From Blakeslea trispora (Eukaryota > Mucoromycota > Mucoromycetes > Mucorales > Choanephoraceae), in the NCBI GenBank assembly GCA_025331445.1, contig JAIWNE010000239.1:1-22984 (forward strand): DNA of 22,984 nucleotides. The letters run 5' to 3'. Made by a program: the position numbers and the translations under genes. Positions 1-9,790 of this stretch are shown here, one piece after another. The notes beneath the pieces were generated by a model, which worked only from the letters and a program-made list of their open reading frames with translations, was not told where the DNA came from and did no database searches. The stretch's first letter is position 1, and each line of letters starts with the position of its first letter.

Positions 1-104
1 ACTTAAACTGGCTTCAATATGCTTGGGAGCAGAGAAGCGGCCTTTTTATATCGCTTCAAGAAGCTTACCTGGAGCGTCTCGAATGCGTTAACGCAATCTG
101 GTAG
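1..104 (+). CDS. 3' end of an unrecognised protein-coding gene (partial)
   Basis: One frame (codons from position 3) is open from the window edge to a TAG stop at 102-104 and reads as a plausible amphipathic, Trp-rich C-terminus ending in LQEAYLERLECVNAIW. About 140 bp downstream an AATAAA-like signal lies in an AT-rich stretch, as expected for a 3' UTR. Only 33 codons are visible, no motif is recognisable, and the family is unknown. The alternative is that the open frame is chance or that the stop lies in an unspliced intron. What is seen is the open frame; that it is a gene end is inferred. Confidence 0.4.
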   Translation, partial: LNWLQYAWEQRSGLFISLQEAYLERLECVNAIW

Positions 105-1033
105 AAAGAAAGAGGCTAAGCGTAGGTAAGAGTTTGCATAGATGATTTGAAAATTAGGCTAACATTTCAATCTTAAGCTTTTTCTTTTCGGATATTCTTT
201 GAATTGCTCTTGCAGTAATTCAAGTACACCAAGTACTTGTTTTTTGAATAAATCCTTTTTATAAATTATTAAAAAAAAATTGCAACATACTTTCATCAAT
301 CCATGTCTCTTTCTTTATTATAAAAGAGCGTACATATGTATGTTCAAAAGTACTCAAGTCTTTACTTTTATCAGTTCTGCATATATATCAAGGATTAACC
401 GCTTCTATAGTCTGATTTAAACTATCACTGAATTTACCTACTGGAAAGAGTCAAAGATGATGTTATTTGCCTTGATTATTGATGTATCATAAGCTAGATA
501 AATCAAGACATTCATTTAAGGCACAATTCTACTTTGTGTCACCAAGCTCAATTTATATTCACCATCTCATTCTGCACTGAATAAAACTCACTCTTTAATC
601 TTGTTTAAACTCATCTTGACAGATAAATCAATTATGATAATATAAAAGCTTCTTATTCATCTAATAAACTCAAATACAACAATGTGTTTTAGTAGTTTTT
701 TTTTTCTAGAGAAGGTTTAACAAAAGCAACAACACCAAAGGAATAAAAAGAGAAGAACTGTCAATTATCTTAAGAGTTTCGCCTCCAATTATGTATGATT
801 TCGAGTTCTTAAAATATAAAGAAGTCTTATAGGGTATCGATACTCGCACAAATAAAGTAATACTAGTGCTATTATTCAAATAGCAATAAGGTTGGCTCGA
901 TAATCTTTTGACTCATTGAAAAGACAAAATTTATATTAACTACACTCTATTTAAATCCCAAATTTTTTATAGAAACGTCCGAATTATTTCTTGAAAGTAA
1001 AAAAAAAAATTAAACGTAAATTAAAATAAAAGT
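105..1033. other. AT-rich intergenic region, no gene seen
   Basis: About 930 bp of A/T-rich DNA with poly-A and poly-T runs and no open frame of coding character on either strand. It probably holds the 3' UTR of the upstream gene and the distal promoter of CCT4. I see no repeat or RNA gene in it. Confidence 0.5.
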
Positions 1034-1043
1034 AGCCAATCAG
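1034..1043 (+). promoter_or_regulatory. CCAAT box upstream of CCT4
   Basis: AGCCAATCAG lies 311 bp upstream of the CCT4 start codon. CCAAT pentamers are bound by the NF-Y/HAP complex in fungi. The same 10-mer sits, in the matching orientation relative to its gene, 298 bp upstream of the neighbouring dehydrogenase ATG. Function is inferred from the motif and its position. Confidence 0.4.
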
Positions 1044-1353
1044 AAACGATCCCTTGATCGGAAATGAAAGCAAGTAGTTGTCTTGAGCAGTCTCTAATCA
1101 AGGTAAAACCGCGTTTTGCAAGCTATTAAAAACAAGCACATATCATCATGAATCGAAAAAAAGTCCACTTGGCTGTTGTAAAAATAAAAATAAAAGCGAG
1201 TGTCCGTTCAGTCACCACACTTTATTCTGAATTTAAACTTTGAAGGGCGCACTGGTGTCAAAAAAAAAATTGATTTTAATCCCTTACCCCCCTCTATTAT
1301 AATTATATTTTTTTTCTTCTTCTTCTTTACTCTATTTACAGTAACAAGATAAT

Positions 1354-3152
1354 ATGGCCCAGGTAGCAAAACCTCAAGCAGCAAAGACCAACAACGGTAA
1401 CTTCCAAGATAAAGAAAAGCCAATGGAAGTCCGCATGTCCAACATCACTGCCGCTAAAGGTAATGGAGCTTATATACGCGCGCGTGTCTTTAGTTATTAT
1501 ATTAACTCTTTTTTTTTTTGTCTATTAGCTGTGGGTGATGCGATCCGTACATCTTTGGGTCCTAGAGGCATGGACAAGATGGTAATCTAAAAGAGAGGCA
1601 ACAGATGAAGCATAACACGTGATCATCTAAACTCAACCGTTTTTTTAAAATAGATTCAAACAGGTAGTGGTGAAGTCGTGATCACCAATGATGGTGCCAC
1701 TATTCTCAAGCATATGGCTGTACTTCACCCTTCAGCTAAAATGGTAACTAAGAAGAAAAAGAAAGAGAAAAAAAGAGAGATAACTCATCTTTGTCATAGC
1801 TTGTTGACCTTTCTGCTGCTCAAGATGTTGAAGCAGGTGATGGTACAACATCAGTCGTTGTGTTGTGTAGTTCTTTGTTGTCTGCTGCTGAAAAGATGCT
1901 GAACAAAGGTATTCACCCTACCACCATTGCTGAATCATTCCAACGTGCTGCCGCCAAGTCAGTCGAGTTTTTGACAGAGATGGCCACACCTGTGGATCTC
2001 TCTGACCGCGAATCTCTCTTGAGAGCTGCCTCTACCTCACTCAACTCCAAGATTGTCTCACAATATTCTAGCTTGTTGGCTCCTATTGCTGTCGATGCTG
2101 TCACCCGTATTATTGATCCTGCTACTGCCAACAATGTGAACTTGAACGATATTCGTGTGGTAAAGAAAGTGGGTGGTACAATTGATGATACTGAGCTTGT
2201 AGATGGTCTTGTCTTGAACCAAACCGTCGTTCGCTCTGCTGGTGGCCCTACGCGTGTCGAAAAGGCCAAGATTGGTCTTGTCCAGTTCCAATTGTCACCT
2301 CCTAAGCCAGATATGGAAAATCAGATTGTGGTCAATGATTATAGACAGATGGATAAGATCTTGAAGGAAGAACGTCAATACCTTTTGAATATGTGTAAGA
2401 AGATCAAGAAGTCAGGCTGTAATGTGCTCTTGATTCAAAAGTCTATTTTACGTGATGCTGTCAACGATTTGGCACTTCATTTCTTGAGCAAGTTGAAGAT
2501 CATGGTGGTCAAGGATATTGAGCGTGATGAAATTGAGTTTATTGCCAAGTCACTCGACTGTAAGCCTGTGGCTGATATCGAGTCCTTTACAGACGATAAG
2601 CTTGGTTATGCTGATTTGATTGAAGAAACAGAGAATGCTGGTGCTCGTATTGTAAAGGTGACAGGTATGAAGCATGCTGGCAAGACTGTCTCTGTCATCT
2701 GTCGTGGTGCCAATTCTCTTGTGCTTGAAGAATCACATCGTTCTCTTCATGATGCTCTCTGTGTTGTTCGTTGTTTGGTCAAGAAGAAGTTTTTGATTGC
2801 TGGTGGTGGTGCCCCTGAAATTGAAATCTCTCAAAAGTTAATGGAATATGCCAAGACTTTGACCGGTATGGAGCAGTACTGTTTCCAGGCATTTGCTGAA
2901 GCACTGGAAGTCATCCCTACTACACTTGCCGAAAACGCCGGTTTGAATCCTATTGCTATTGTCACTGAATTAAGAAACAAGCACGCTCTCGGTGAAAAGA
3001 CAGCTGGTATCAATGTCAAGAAGGGTACAATTACAAACATTTTGGACGAAAATGTCATTCAGCCTTTGTTGGTCACTTCAAGTGCTCTTGAATTATCTGC
3101 TGAAACTGTCAAGATGATCATGAAGATTGATGATTTAGTTCAAAGTCGATAG
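1354..3152 (+). CDS. CCT4: T-complex protein 1 subunit delta (CCT4/TRiC subunit)
   Basis: Subunit of the cytosolic group II chaperonin CCT/TRiC, an ATP-driven double-ring folding machine whose clients include actin and tubulin. Four exons are supported: 1354-1459, 1529-1581, 1654-1743 and 1800-3152. They are joined by GT-AG introns of 69, 72 and 56 nt and give 533 aa, close to the usual ~530-540. Visible family motifs are [12 protein letters not shown] (residues 42-53), TNDGATIL (64-71), the ATP-binding GDGTTS (96-101), DLSDRE and [12 protein letters not shown] in the first intermediate region, and AGGGAPEIE (417-425) in the second equatorial part. The reading frame is preserved across every junction. 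The start is the first ATG before the conserved N-terminal block. A pyrimidine tract ending in CAG (1341) just before the ATG could be the 3' splice site of a 5' UTR intron. No lesions are seen, so it looks functional. It converges with the dehydrogenase gene downstream. Confidence 0.96.
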
Positions 3153-3163
3153 ATCATACACAC

Positions 3164-3202
3164 TTTATTTCCCCCCCCCCTTCTTATAAAAATGTGAATA
3201 AA
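3164..3202. terminator. Crossed poly(A) signals between two convergent genes
   Basis: On the plus strand AATAAA at 3197-3202 would serve CCT4. On the minus strand AATAAA (plus-strand TTTATT, 3164-3169) would serve the dehydrogenase. A run of ten C lies between them (3171-3180). Each signal lies beyond the other, so the two transcripts should overlap in antisense. Use of these signals is inferred. Confidence 0.5.
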
Positions 3203-3236
3203 ACTATATTACAAAAAAAAAAAGTCTTTGTTTAAT

Positions 3237-4131
3237 CTATTGACGCATAAAAGGTTGCATAGGTTCATCATTCCAACTATAGAAACCACCGGAAAGATGC
3301 TTTGGAGGTTGATTGGCTAAGGCAACCAAGACATGAGCAGGATCTTCAGGCTTCACAAGCTTACCATCACGATGAAGTTCAATAAACTTGGCGTGATCAT
3401 CCTTCATTCCTTCAGCACCAGTAGAACGAATGGTGTTTTGCATTTCGGTATCAACAACACCAGGACGAATGGCAATAGAAGTCACATTGGGTTCTTCTAC
3501 AGCTAATGTACTGTTGATCAAATTGAGTGCAGCCTTTGAACTATTCCGAGAAAGAAAGGATGAGCTTCTAACTGGGATAGATTCCATATGGTTACTTACG
3601 AGCCATAAGCAGCCCAACCATGATAACCCTTTAAAGCAGCACCGGAAGAGACTGAGATGATAGATCCTTGCTCAGACTTTCGAATGTGAGGTAATGCATG
3701 TTGAACAAGTGAAACAATGGAAAACACATTAATGTCGAATAACTTTTTCCATTCTTCCAAAGGCGAGTCTGCAATAGTGGCAATAGGTTCAAGTACACTA
3801 ACGAAAAAATGAAGGCCAACTATTAACAATCATAGAAAGTAATGATCTTATTTCTTTACCCTGCATTAGCAATGACAGAGTCAAGCTGGCCCCAACGTTC
3901 GATAGCTACGTTAATCACTTTGCGAACTACATGGTCATCAGTCACGTCACCAACAACGATCTCGAGTTGTTCACGCTTGTTCAAGTTGGAAATGTCGTTT
4001 TGAAGTTGTTCAAGAGCTGCACTGCTTCGAGCAACAGCAATTACTCGAGCATCAAATTTTGTGATAGCTTCCAACACAGCAGCGCGTCCAATACCTCGGC
4101 TGGCACCTGTAACAATCAAGACTTTAGACAT
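3237..4131 (-). CDS. Short-chain dehydrogenase/reductase (classical SDR, IRC24/benzil-reductase-like)
   Basis: NAD(P)(H)-dependent oxidoreductase with a Rossmann fold, probably cytosolic because no signal peptide or membrane segment is seen. Exons on the minus strand are 4131-3860, 3797-3600 and 3540-3237, with introns of 62 and 59 nt. The product is 257 aa, a normal length for a classical SDR. It opens directly with the fold. Motifs are TGASRGIG (residues 8-15, cofactor-binding glycines), NAG (89-91), catalytic Ser in SVSSGAA (about 142) and the YxxxK pair Y155/K159. PGVVDTEMQ follows in the position of the usual PG loop. The compact start MSKVLIVTGAS and overall length recall yeast IRC24-type reductases, but substrate cannot be assigned from sequence alone. 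The splice junctions restore the Y-GSSK motif exactly, which supports them. No lesions are seen. Confidence 0.92.
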
Positions 4132-4428
4132 GTTTGAGTGAAGAATGTTTGTAACAAAAATTAAGCAGGATTTATTTTAGAGAAAACGGTTATTGAAATA
4201 TATTTTGCACTCTAATTTTGGATTATAATAAAAGCAAATTGGGAAATTATTTATGTCATTTTCCAAAATTGAGTAGACTGGTTTTTAATTTGGATTTCAG
4301 TGTTTGGACCAAAATGTTCGGCGTTTGTACAAACAAATTTCATCGATTGGTCAATTAATGGGTGAACGTAACTCCGAAAAGCCACTTCCGGCTTCACTTT
4401 GAAAAAGCATAGACATGTTACTAAGCAT

Positions 4429-4438
4429 CTGATTGGCT
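4429..4438 (-). promoter_or_regulatory. CCAAT box upstream of the SDR gene
   Basis: The plus strand reads CTGATTGGCT, so the minus strand has AGCCAATCAG, 298 bp upstream of the SDR ATG. A second CCAAT core (plus-strand ATTGG) lies at 4346-4350. Assignment as an NF-Y/HAP site is inferred. Confidence 0.4.
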
Positions 4439-4449
4439 TATTCTAAGCG

Positions 4450-5009
4450 GTAAGCGAACACATCACTAGGAGAGATATGTGAGAGGAGATTTTTTTTCTT
4501 TTCTCTCTGTTCATATTCCTCATACTCTCCATCTCTTATTCTTTGCTTTTTGCACATGCTCGTCTACTAGCTGAAGAGCAAGTCTCTGCTAAGCCGGTCT
4601 GACTACTCTAACTACTAATTGAATACTGGGCACATAAGTTTTGTTCACGCGACTCGCTTTGCCGTGTTATGTTTGCTATGAACTAGCCTATCTATGACTC
4701 TTATCAGGTATGTCTCTGATTTTGTTGAGTATTGCGTTGATTATGAGCCGGGTATTAAGCTAGTATCATACATAATTCTATGTAGCTTGTATGTTTGCTT
4801 GTGTATTGTTGTTGCTACTACTACTTTTGCTGTTACCATTACTACTACAAGTCTGAATGTCGCACCTGCACTATGTATATACGACCCTGTAAACACAAAA
4901 GCTTGCCAGCTTTGCTCGCAACTATTGTTGTTCTACAGAGGTTATGGACTCATCTGAGTCCACTACCACCCCCCGCACATATATAGTCTTTGCATGTGTT
5001 GTGTGTGTG
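4450..5009. other. Intergenic region, no supported gene
   Basis: T- and CT-rich DNA with degenerate ACT/ATT triplet stretches around 4810-4860. An open frame from 4694 (87 codons) has no recognisable motif and a low-complexity Thr/Val-rich composition, so it is not called a gene. The region leads into the minisatellite. Confidence 0.4.
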
Positions 5010-5153
5010 CCTGTGTGTGTGCCTGTGTGTGTGCCTGTGTGTGTGCCTGTGTGTGTGCCTGTGTGTGTGCCTGTGTGTGTGCCTGTGTGTGTGCCTGTGT
5101 GTGTGCCTGTGTGTGTGCCTGTGTGTGTGCCTGTGTGTGTGCCTGTGTTTGTG
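5010..5153. repeat. 12-bp minisatellite (CCTGTGTGTGTG)x12
   Basis: CC dinucleotides recur exactly every 12 bp from 5010 to 5142. This gives eleven perfect units and a last unit with one change (GTTT for GTGT). It is preceded by a short GT run from about 4998. Because the period is a multiple of three and lacks stop codons, several frames stay open on both strands; these are not genes. Confidence 0.95.
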
Positions 5154-5710
5154 TCTGCTGTTATTACAAGAGCTTTATGATTGTTTGCAGAGCAATGGAA
5201 CCCACCTTCAGAGTTGTTTCTTGGTTTGTAAGCCATGTGTTAACCGTATTGTTGAGCCATTCCGTAATATGGTATTTGTGTAGAGGATTGTCAACAGAAA
5301 ACGAAGCATTGACTTTTTTCGGTTTAAAAGGTAAGACACAGAAGGTATTGAGAAAACCATCAACAGCCATTACAAACAGCACGCTGTTCCAGATGAACTA
5401 AAAATGTGCAAGTTCATCTTAAAAAATGGTATTTCACTTAAATAAATTTACTGCATCGTTTTGAGAAAGACTATATGTTCAATCGAAATTTTATAGCCTT
5501 TTTCTATTAGAAGATAGATTAGTTGTGCTTTGCTTTGTCTCATTTTGATAAAAATCAAATTCTCTTTAATACAACACTGAATCAAAATAGATTAGTGCAC
5601 ATAAACAGTAGTACTGTATTCAATTGATGAATAAATTCTACTAAAATTTGATGAGACACTCCAATGCAAAGATAAGTCATATGATTGCTTAAACTTCTGG
5701 CTTTATTGGT
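5154..5710. other. AT-rich spacer between minisatellite and retroelement relic
   Basis: No supported gene. An open frame continuing from the repeat to about 5401 has no known motif. The 3' part may contain the leader or terminal repeat of the DIRS-like element that starts near 5.7 kb, but I cannot define a matching terminal repeat. Confidence 0.35.
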
Positions 5711-5773
5711 CAGCGAAAAAAATACAATAGGCTTCTTTGTAATGTATATAATGATTGATCTTCTTTTTCGCTG
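5711..5773. repeat. Perfect 10-bp inverted repeat just upstream of the gag-like start
   Basis: CAGCGAAAAA (5711-5720) and TTTTTCGCTG (5764-5773) are perfect inverted copies separated by 43 nt. The hexamer GGTCAG also flanks both arms in direct orientation. It ends 13 bp before the ATG at 5787, so it could be a leader hairpin or part of a DIRS terminal region. No function is shown. Confidence 0.5.
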
Positions 5774-5786
5774 GTCAGTAACAAAA

Positions 5787-6520
5787 ATGAGTTCCACACT
5801 TGCTCCAAACATCCTGGACATATTAGCTAGTCAACAAGAACAAATCAATCAACTCGCACTCCTACTCAACCAAACTATGAACGCTCAACCCTCGGTAGAG
5901 CAATCATAGCAACAACAGCATGATAAGCCTTCACAAAACATGGTCGAATATAAACTTGTTCAGAATTTGCATTCTCTAGACATACGTTCTACTTACATCT
6001 GACAACCTTCTGAGATGTTCAATGACCTGATGCACTTCAATGGCTCTCTCTTTACTATGACTCCCCTTCCCGAGCAAACACGTAAGAATCTCATTGAAAG
6101 ATATCCTAGAATGAACAACACAATCCACAATCCTTCTGACACCATTCCCGAGGTCATTCGCACAATAAACAATGGACAACTGAAACAGAATTGATCTTTG
6201 AAATGCCTTCAATACCTTACTTACGGTACCGTTCGACCTCTCAACATATTGACTTTGGGGATTAGCTGCGATTTTACCAACCTCAACGTTCAACGCTACT
6301 TGAAGATGCTCGCGAATTGGCGACTCCTCATTTTTAACCTTTCTTCGGAAATCATGGAAATGCGTAAAAACCTTGCGTTGTAAGCTACTAATCCAAAATT
6401 CTCACTTAGCAATGCGCCTTCATCGAGCAACTATATAATGCCTTTGGATGAATCTCAACGTGCTCTTTCGCAACAAAATATTAATTTGGAGACGGTTCAT
6501 AAGGCTTCCCGAATTGGCAA
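5787..6520 (+). pseudogene. DIRS gag-like ORF, broken
   Basis: The frame starts with MSSTLAPNILDILASQQEQI (5787) and can be followed without a frameshift to about 6520, interrupted by TAG 5907, TGA 5997, TGA 6192 and TAA 6379. Recognisable stretches in order are a Gln-rich N-terminus, TPLPEQTRKNLIERYPRMNN (about 6060-6118), TYGTVRPLNIL (about 6222-6254) and ATNPKFSLSNAPSSSNYIMP (6382-6441). They match the layout I know for Mucoromycota DIRS first ORFs. The role would be the structural, nucleic-acid-binding protein of the retroelement particle. The frame ends in a Lys-rich tract encoded by a run of A, right where the RT should begin. Family assignment is by recognition, not by a search. Confidence 0.6.
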
Positions 6521-6522
6521 AA

Positions 6523-7362
6523 AAAAAACAGACACCTCAACAGACGATTTACGTGGACATCAGCAATGCGGGCTGAGGTTGCAGCCTCTATCTACAGTCT
6601 CAAACACCTCTCACTGCACATGTACACTGAACAGACCAAGAAGCACAGATATCAATTGACTGGGGAGAGTTAAAAGCGACCTTTCTTGCACTACCTACAT
6701 TTCCTTATCTCCACAACATGAGAATTCTGATTCACACAGACAGCATCACGTCGATGGCCTACATGAACAAACAGGGCGGAGCCAGATCAACACCACTCAT
6801 GAAACTAGCAACAGACCTATGAAAATGGTGCCTAAAGAGAGGGATTACGATTCAATTAACATATGTACGAGAAGTAGCCGACACAATCGCGGACTTCGAG
6901 TCGAAACGACCTTATCAGAAGAACAACTGGATGCTTCGATAACCTATCTTTAATCAACATCGACAATCTTGCGGACAAAACGACGTAGATCTTTTCGCAG
7001 ACCGGAACACCACACAACTAAAAAGATACGTGTCCTGAATCTCAAACTGGGGCAGTATGGCAACGTACGCATTCATAATTCCTTGGAATCAATGCAGCTT
7101 CCCATTCCTCAACCCTCCGTGCAATCTGATAACGCGGTGTCTACACAAGACTATTCAAGAGAAGTTGCCGCTGGTGACGATGATCACACCATGCTGAAAG
7201 AGGGCAATCTGGTTCCCTGTTCTCCAGGCATTGAGCATAACTTCTCCAATTCTCCTCAATCCAGCTCCATCGATCAAACTGCCTTCGCCATCTGCGATTT
7301 ATCTCATGAGCTCAAATAGCAACTGGAAACTCGCTGTATGGAAACTCTCAACAACCAGTTTA
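6523..7362 (+). pseudogene. DIRS RNase H domain (RT-RH polyprotein remnant), broken
   Basis: RNase H removes the RNA strand during reverse transcription. A single frame holds IYVDISNAG (first acidic residue, about 6547), GELKATFLALP, HTDSITSMAYMNKQGG (second Asp, about 6733), RGITIQLTYVREVADTIADF (about 6838-6897) and DVDLFADRNTTQL, then the downstream block ending IWFPVL. These follow the order of DIRS RH plus its C-terminal extension. In-frame stops are TGA 6574, TGA 6628, TGA 6820, TAA 6940, TGA 7036 and TGA 7195. By comparison with the family, all five TGA codons sit where Trp is expected. No frameshift is seen in this part. It abuts the gag-like frame with no RT in between. Confidence 0.72.
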
Positions 7363-8259
7363 ACAATCCGGAATTCGATGCAGATGTGCAGCACCTTCTC
7401 ACATAGCATCTACTTCAGAACAGTAGTACCAACCGTTCGTACCGTAGGGGCCAAATACTATTCTTACATTGGACTAATTTCCACCGGATTTCTGATACAA
7501 CATTCAATCAATCTACTTCTTTAGCACCATGTACACACAATTTGACTACGCTTTCACAACTATAATACTGTATTTAGCAGCTATCGCTCATCTACATCGC
7601 GATCCTCATTCTGCTAGCACTGATCAGCCATCAAGTCCCCACTAACTCGTTTACATCGACCCATTATTGATCTGACACCTGCTTTCACATATTTATCCAG
7701 GCTAAATAACGAACAGACCTCTTTTGCGTCTCTGCAAGCTAAGCTGGCGTTCCTTCTTGGTGTCACTTGTTTATTTCGATCATTCAATTTGCATCGTATT
7801 CCCGTTATCTCTGTTTGCATTTCTCAAAGCCATCATGTCTTATCTTTGGAAGTCTATTGTCCAAAGGAGAAACGTCGCAAACGTCGTATCATCAAGCCTT
7901 TCCAAATAGCAGCCCATACTGCCAAGCCTAATATCTGTCGAGTTTATACCTACATTACGCTCTCCAATCGTCTCCTCCAATGTTCTTCACCTAGTCTCTG
8001 TGTCTGCTCGCTTGCTGCTAACAAATCATTGATAGTTGGCGCCATTCAAGGCTAGCTCTCCAGTTTATTGCGCAAATCTACTAAACCTCGGGTGAACGTG
8101 CACTCTATCGCTTCTTCGCTGGCTCTCGCCTCTGTTATTCCAAAAGACGATGTAGCTACGATGGGTAAATGGGCTGATTCTCAGACGTTTGAAAATCGTT
8201 ATCGCCGAGGATATCTCTCAGTTCGATTTCACAAACAATTGACTTACACCCTGGATTAG
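7345..8259 (+). pseudogene. DIRS tyrosine recombinase, frameshifted
   Basis: The recombinase of DIRS elements integrates the circular cDNA. The homology passes through three frames. The first (about 7345-7540) has LLQNSSTNRSYRRGQILFLH. The second (7541-7640) has AAIAHLHRDPHSAS. The third (7630-8259) has RPIIDLTPAFTYLSRLNN, LAFLLGVTCLFRSFNL (expected catalytic Arg of box I at about 7768), KEKRRKRRIIKPF (Lys region) and KDDVATMGKW...TFENRYRR near the end (box II Tyr). There is a TAG at 7402 and another at 8053. The HxxR motif is altered: VHSIASSLAL at about 8095 keeps His but lacks the Arg three residues later, as if a short in-frame piece were lost. The gene is inactive. Confidence 0.7.
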
Positions 8260-9091
8260 CAATCATATGGCTTACTTTTGGATTTAAAGCAAATTGTTAT
8301 AATCCAATAAATCACAATGAAATAAATCCAAGGAATTAACCAGACTAAAGATAATGTTTTATTTACTTCAAAATTGATGTGCTATTTATACTTTTCATGA
8401 AGATGATATTTCAACTGAGATTGTAAAACTTTTCTAGAGGCTTGTAGATGATTATGATAATAACAACGAATCGGATGAGAGATGAATGATGACAGTCTTG
8501 TAAAGAAGAATTACTAAAATAGAATGATTGGCCATCTGTACCTTAAACCCAGTAACTGGTAAATTATTGGCAAGATGTCAGTCCTGACCTTGAATGAAGG
8601 TTTATCCGAATTGAATGTCAAATGAAACAAGCTGAAGTCGAATTAGAGAATGATTGTGGATTCATAAGTGGTTAAATAATTGATCCGTACTGTATGAATA
8701 TAACAACAGGCACAAAATATAATAAAGTTTAAAGACGAGTAAAGTCGATTAGAACCAGAACGGTCAAAAAAGATAGATATGAATCTGATCCGCGTTTATT
8801 TCAAATATGTGCCTTGTATTTATACTTTTTACGATGACTGAGTAACAATCCTTAATTTAACTGAGTGACATGGACAATAGCTTATTTTTGGTGTAATGGA
8901 TAAAGAGTGAGTACCTCTTGTGTATAAACCATAATTCACTGTTTGTGCTTCAATCCAAGTGTACTTGATGCAAATGAAGTGTGATCCAATCCTTTATTTT
9001 AGATTGAGCTTAGATGTCAATTAAGCTATAGCCAGTTATAACTGTAGAGCTGTGAACACGTTTAGGTCTGTATTATAACTCAGATAGGGTA
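8260..9091. other. AT-rich gap between the two retroelement relics, with a weak diverged direct repeat
   Basis: No coding signal is visible. Two stretches, about 8353-8396 and 8794-8834, share the pattern TTTATTT...CAAA...TATTTATACTTTT in direct orientation. They could be remnants of terminal or leader repeats of a retroelement. The similarity is loose and could be chance in AT-rich DNA. Confidence 0.3.
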
Positions 9092-9790
9092 GAATGTAGG
9101 CTGTATACAACACATTTCAAAATGAAAGGAGTTCCTGCTTTAAGAGGCATATTAGAAAAGGACGACTTCATTTGCAAAACAGATTTAAAAGATGCCTACG
9201 TCGTAATTCCAATTCACCAACAGTCTCGTCAGTTTTTGACGCGTCACCATCAAAGAACTGTTCACCAGTACAAGACCTTGGTCTTTGACTCAGCGTGACC
9301 CCAAGGGTTTCCAGCAAACTCATGCGGTTCGCACTAGAAATTTTAAGAAAGGAAGGCGTTCGTATAGTATATTGCTTAGACGACATTTGTCTACTAAAAA
9401 AAGCCAAAAAAAGTTCTCGAGTTAACAAAGAGAGTAATATTAACTCAGAAGCATTACATTTCTCCATAAATAAAGTAAAAATGGTTTCACACCTTTATGA
9501 ACTCAAGATTTCCAAGGATTCAATTCAACACAAAGAGGGTTTTTATCAGAGTTCGTCAAGCCAAGATACAAAAGGTCATTCACCAAATCAAACAGAGCTT
9601 GAGACCAGACCACCAATACAGCTGTCGTTGGTTTGCAGGACTTTTGGGAGAAATAACTTCTGTAATTCCAGCAATAGGAGAAGCGCTTTTTCACATTCTC
9701 TATCTACAGAGAGACCTCTCTCACAGCTTGGGTCTTCACCATCAATATTGGAACGGAAGATTCCACTTGAGTCTTCCAGCTAATACATAA
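9092..9790 (+). pseudogene. DIRS reverse transcriptase, broken
   Basis: The domain starts near ECRLYTTHFKMKGVPALRG and contains KTDLKDAYVVIPIHQQSRQF (first catalytic Asp, about 9180-9235). A one-base loss near 9286 (the expected Phe-Gly-Leu-Ser reads with one G missing) shifts the frame to SVTPRVSSKLMRFALEILRK. VYCLDDICLL follows (about 9367-9396). The usual YLDD active site reads CLDD here (Tyr codon replaced by TGC at 9373). Homology then passes to a third segment with SCRWFAGLLGEITSVIPAIG (about 9623-9682) and ALFHILYLQRDLSHSLG. The order matches DIRS RT palm to connection. A TAA at 9788 opens the next segment. The enzyme would be dead from frameshifts and the active-site change. Confidence 0.78.

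Larger units (their letters stand above)
5787..8259 (+). mobile_element. DIRS-like retrotransposon relic 1 (gag, RNase H, tyrosine recombinase; RT missing)
   Basis: DIRS elements encode gag, then RT-RNase H, and integrate with a tyrosine recombinase instead of a DDE integrase. Here a gag-like frame (5787-6520) is followed directly by RNase H (from about 6523) and a tyrosine recombinase (to 8259), in family order and on one strand, but the whole RT domain is absent. Coding frames carry multiple stops and frameshifts, so the copy is dead. Terminal inverted or split direct repeats were not identified, so the outer limits are those of the recognisable coding parts. Confidence 0.75.

Noticed and set aside
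4694..4957. 87-codon open frame with a hydrophobic stretch
   Set aside because: No recognised motif, low-complexity Thr/Val content, no splice or start context that sets it apart from chance.
4998..5153. CRISPR array
   Set aside because: Units are 12 bp in direct contact with no spacers; the genome is eukaryotic. The same applies to the 16/17-bp array at 20952-21066.
4922..5401. Overlapping Cys/Val and Thr/Gly/His-rich open frames on both strands
   Set aside because: They are translations of the 12-bp minisatellite, open in several frames at once.
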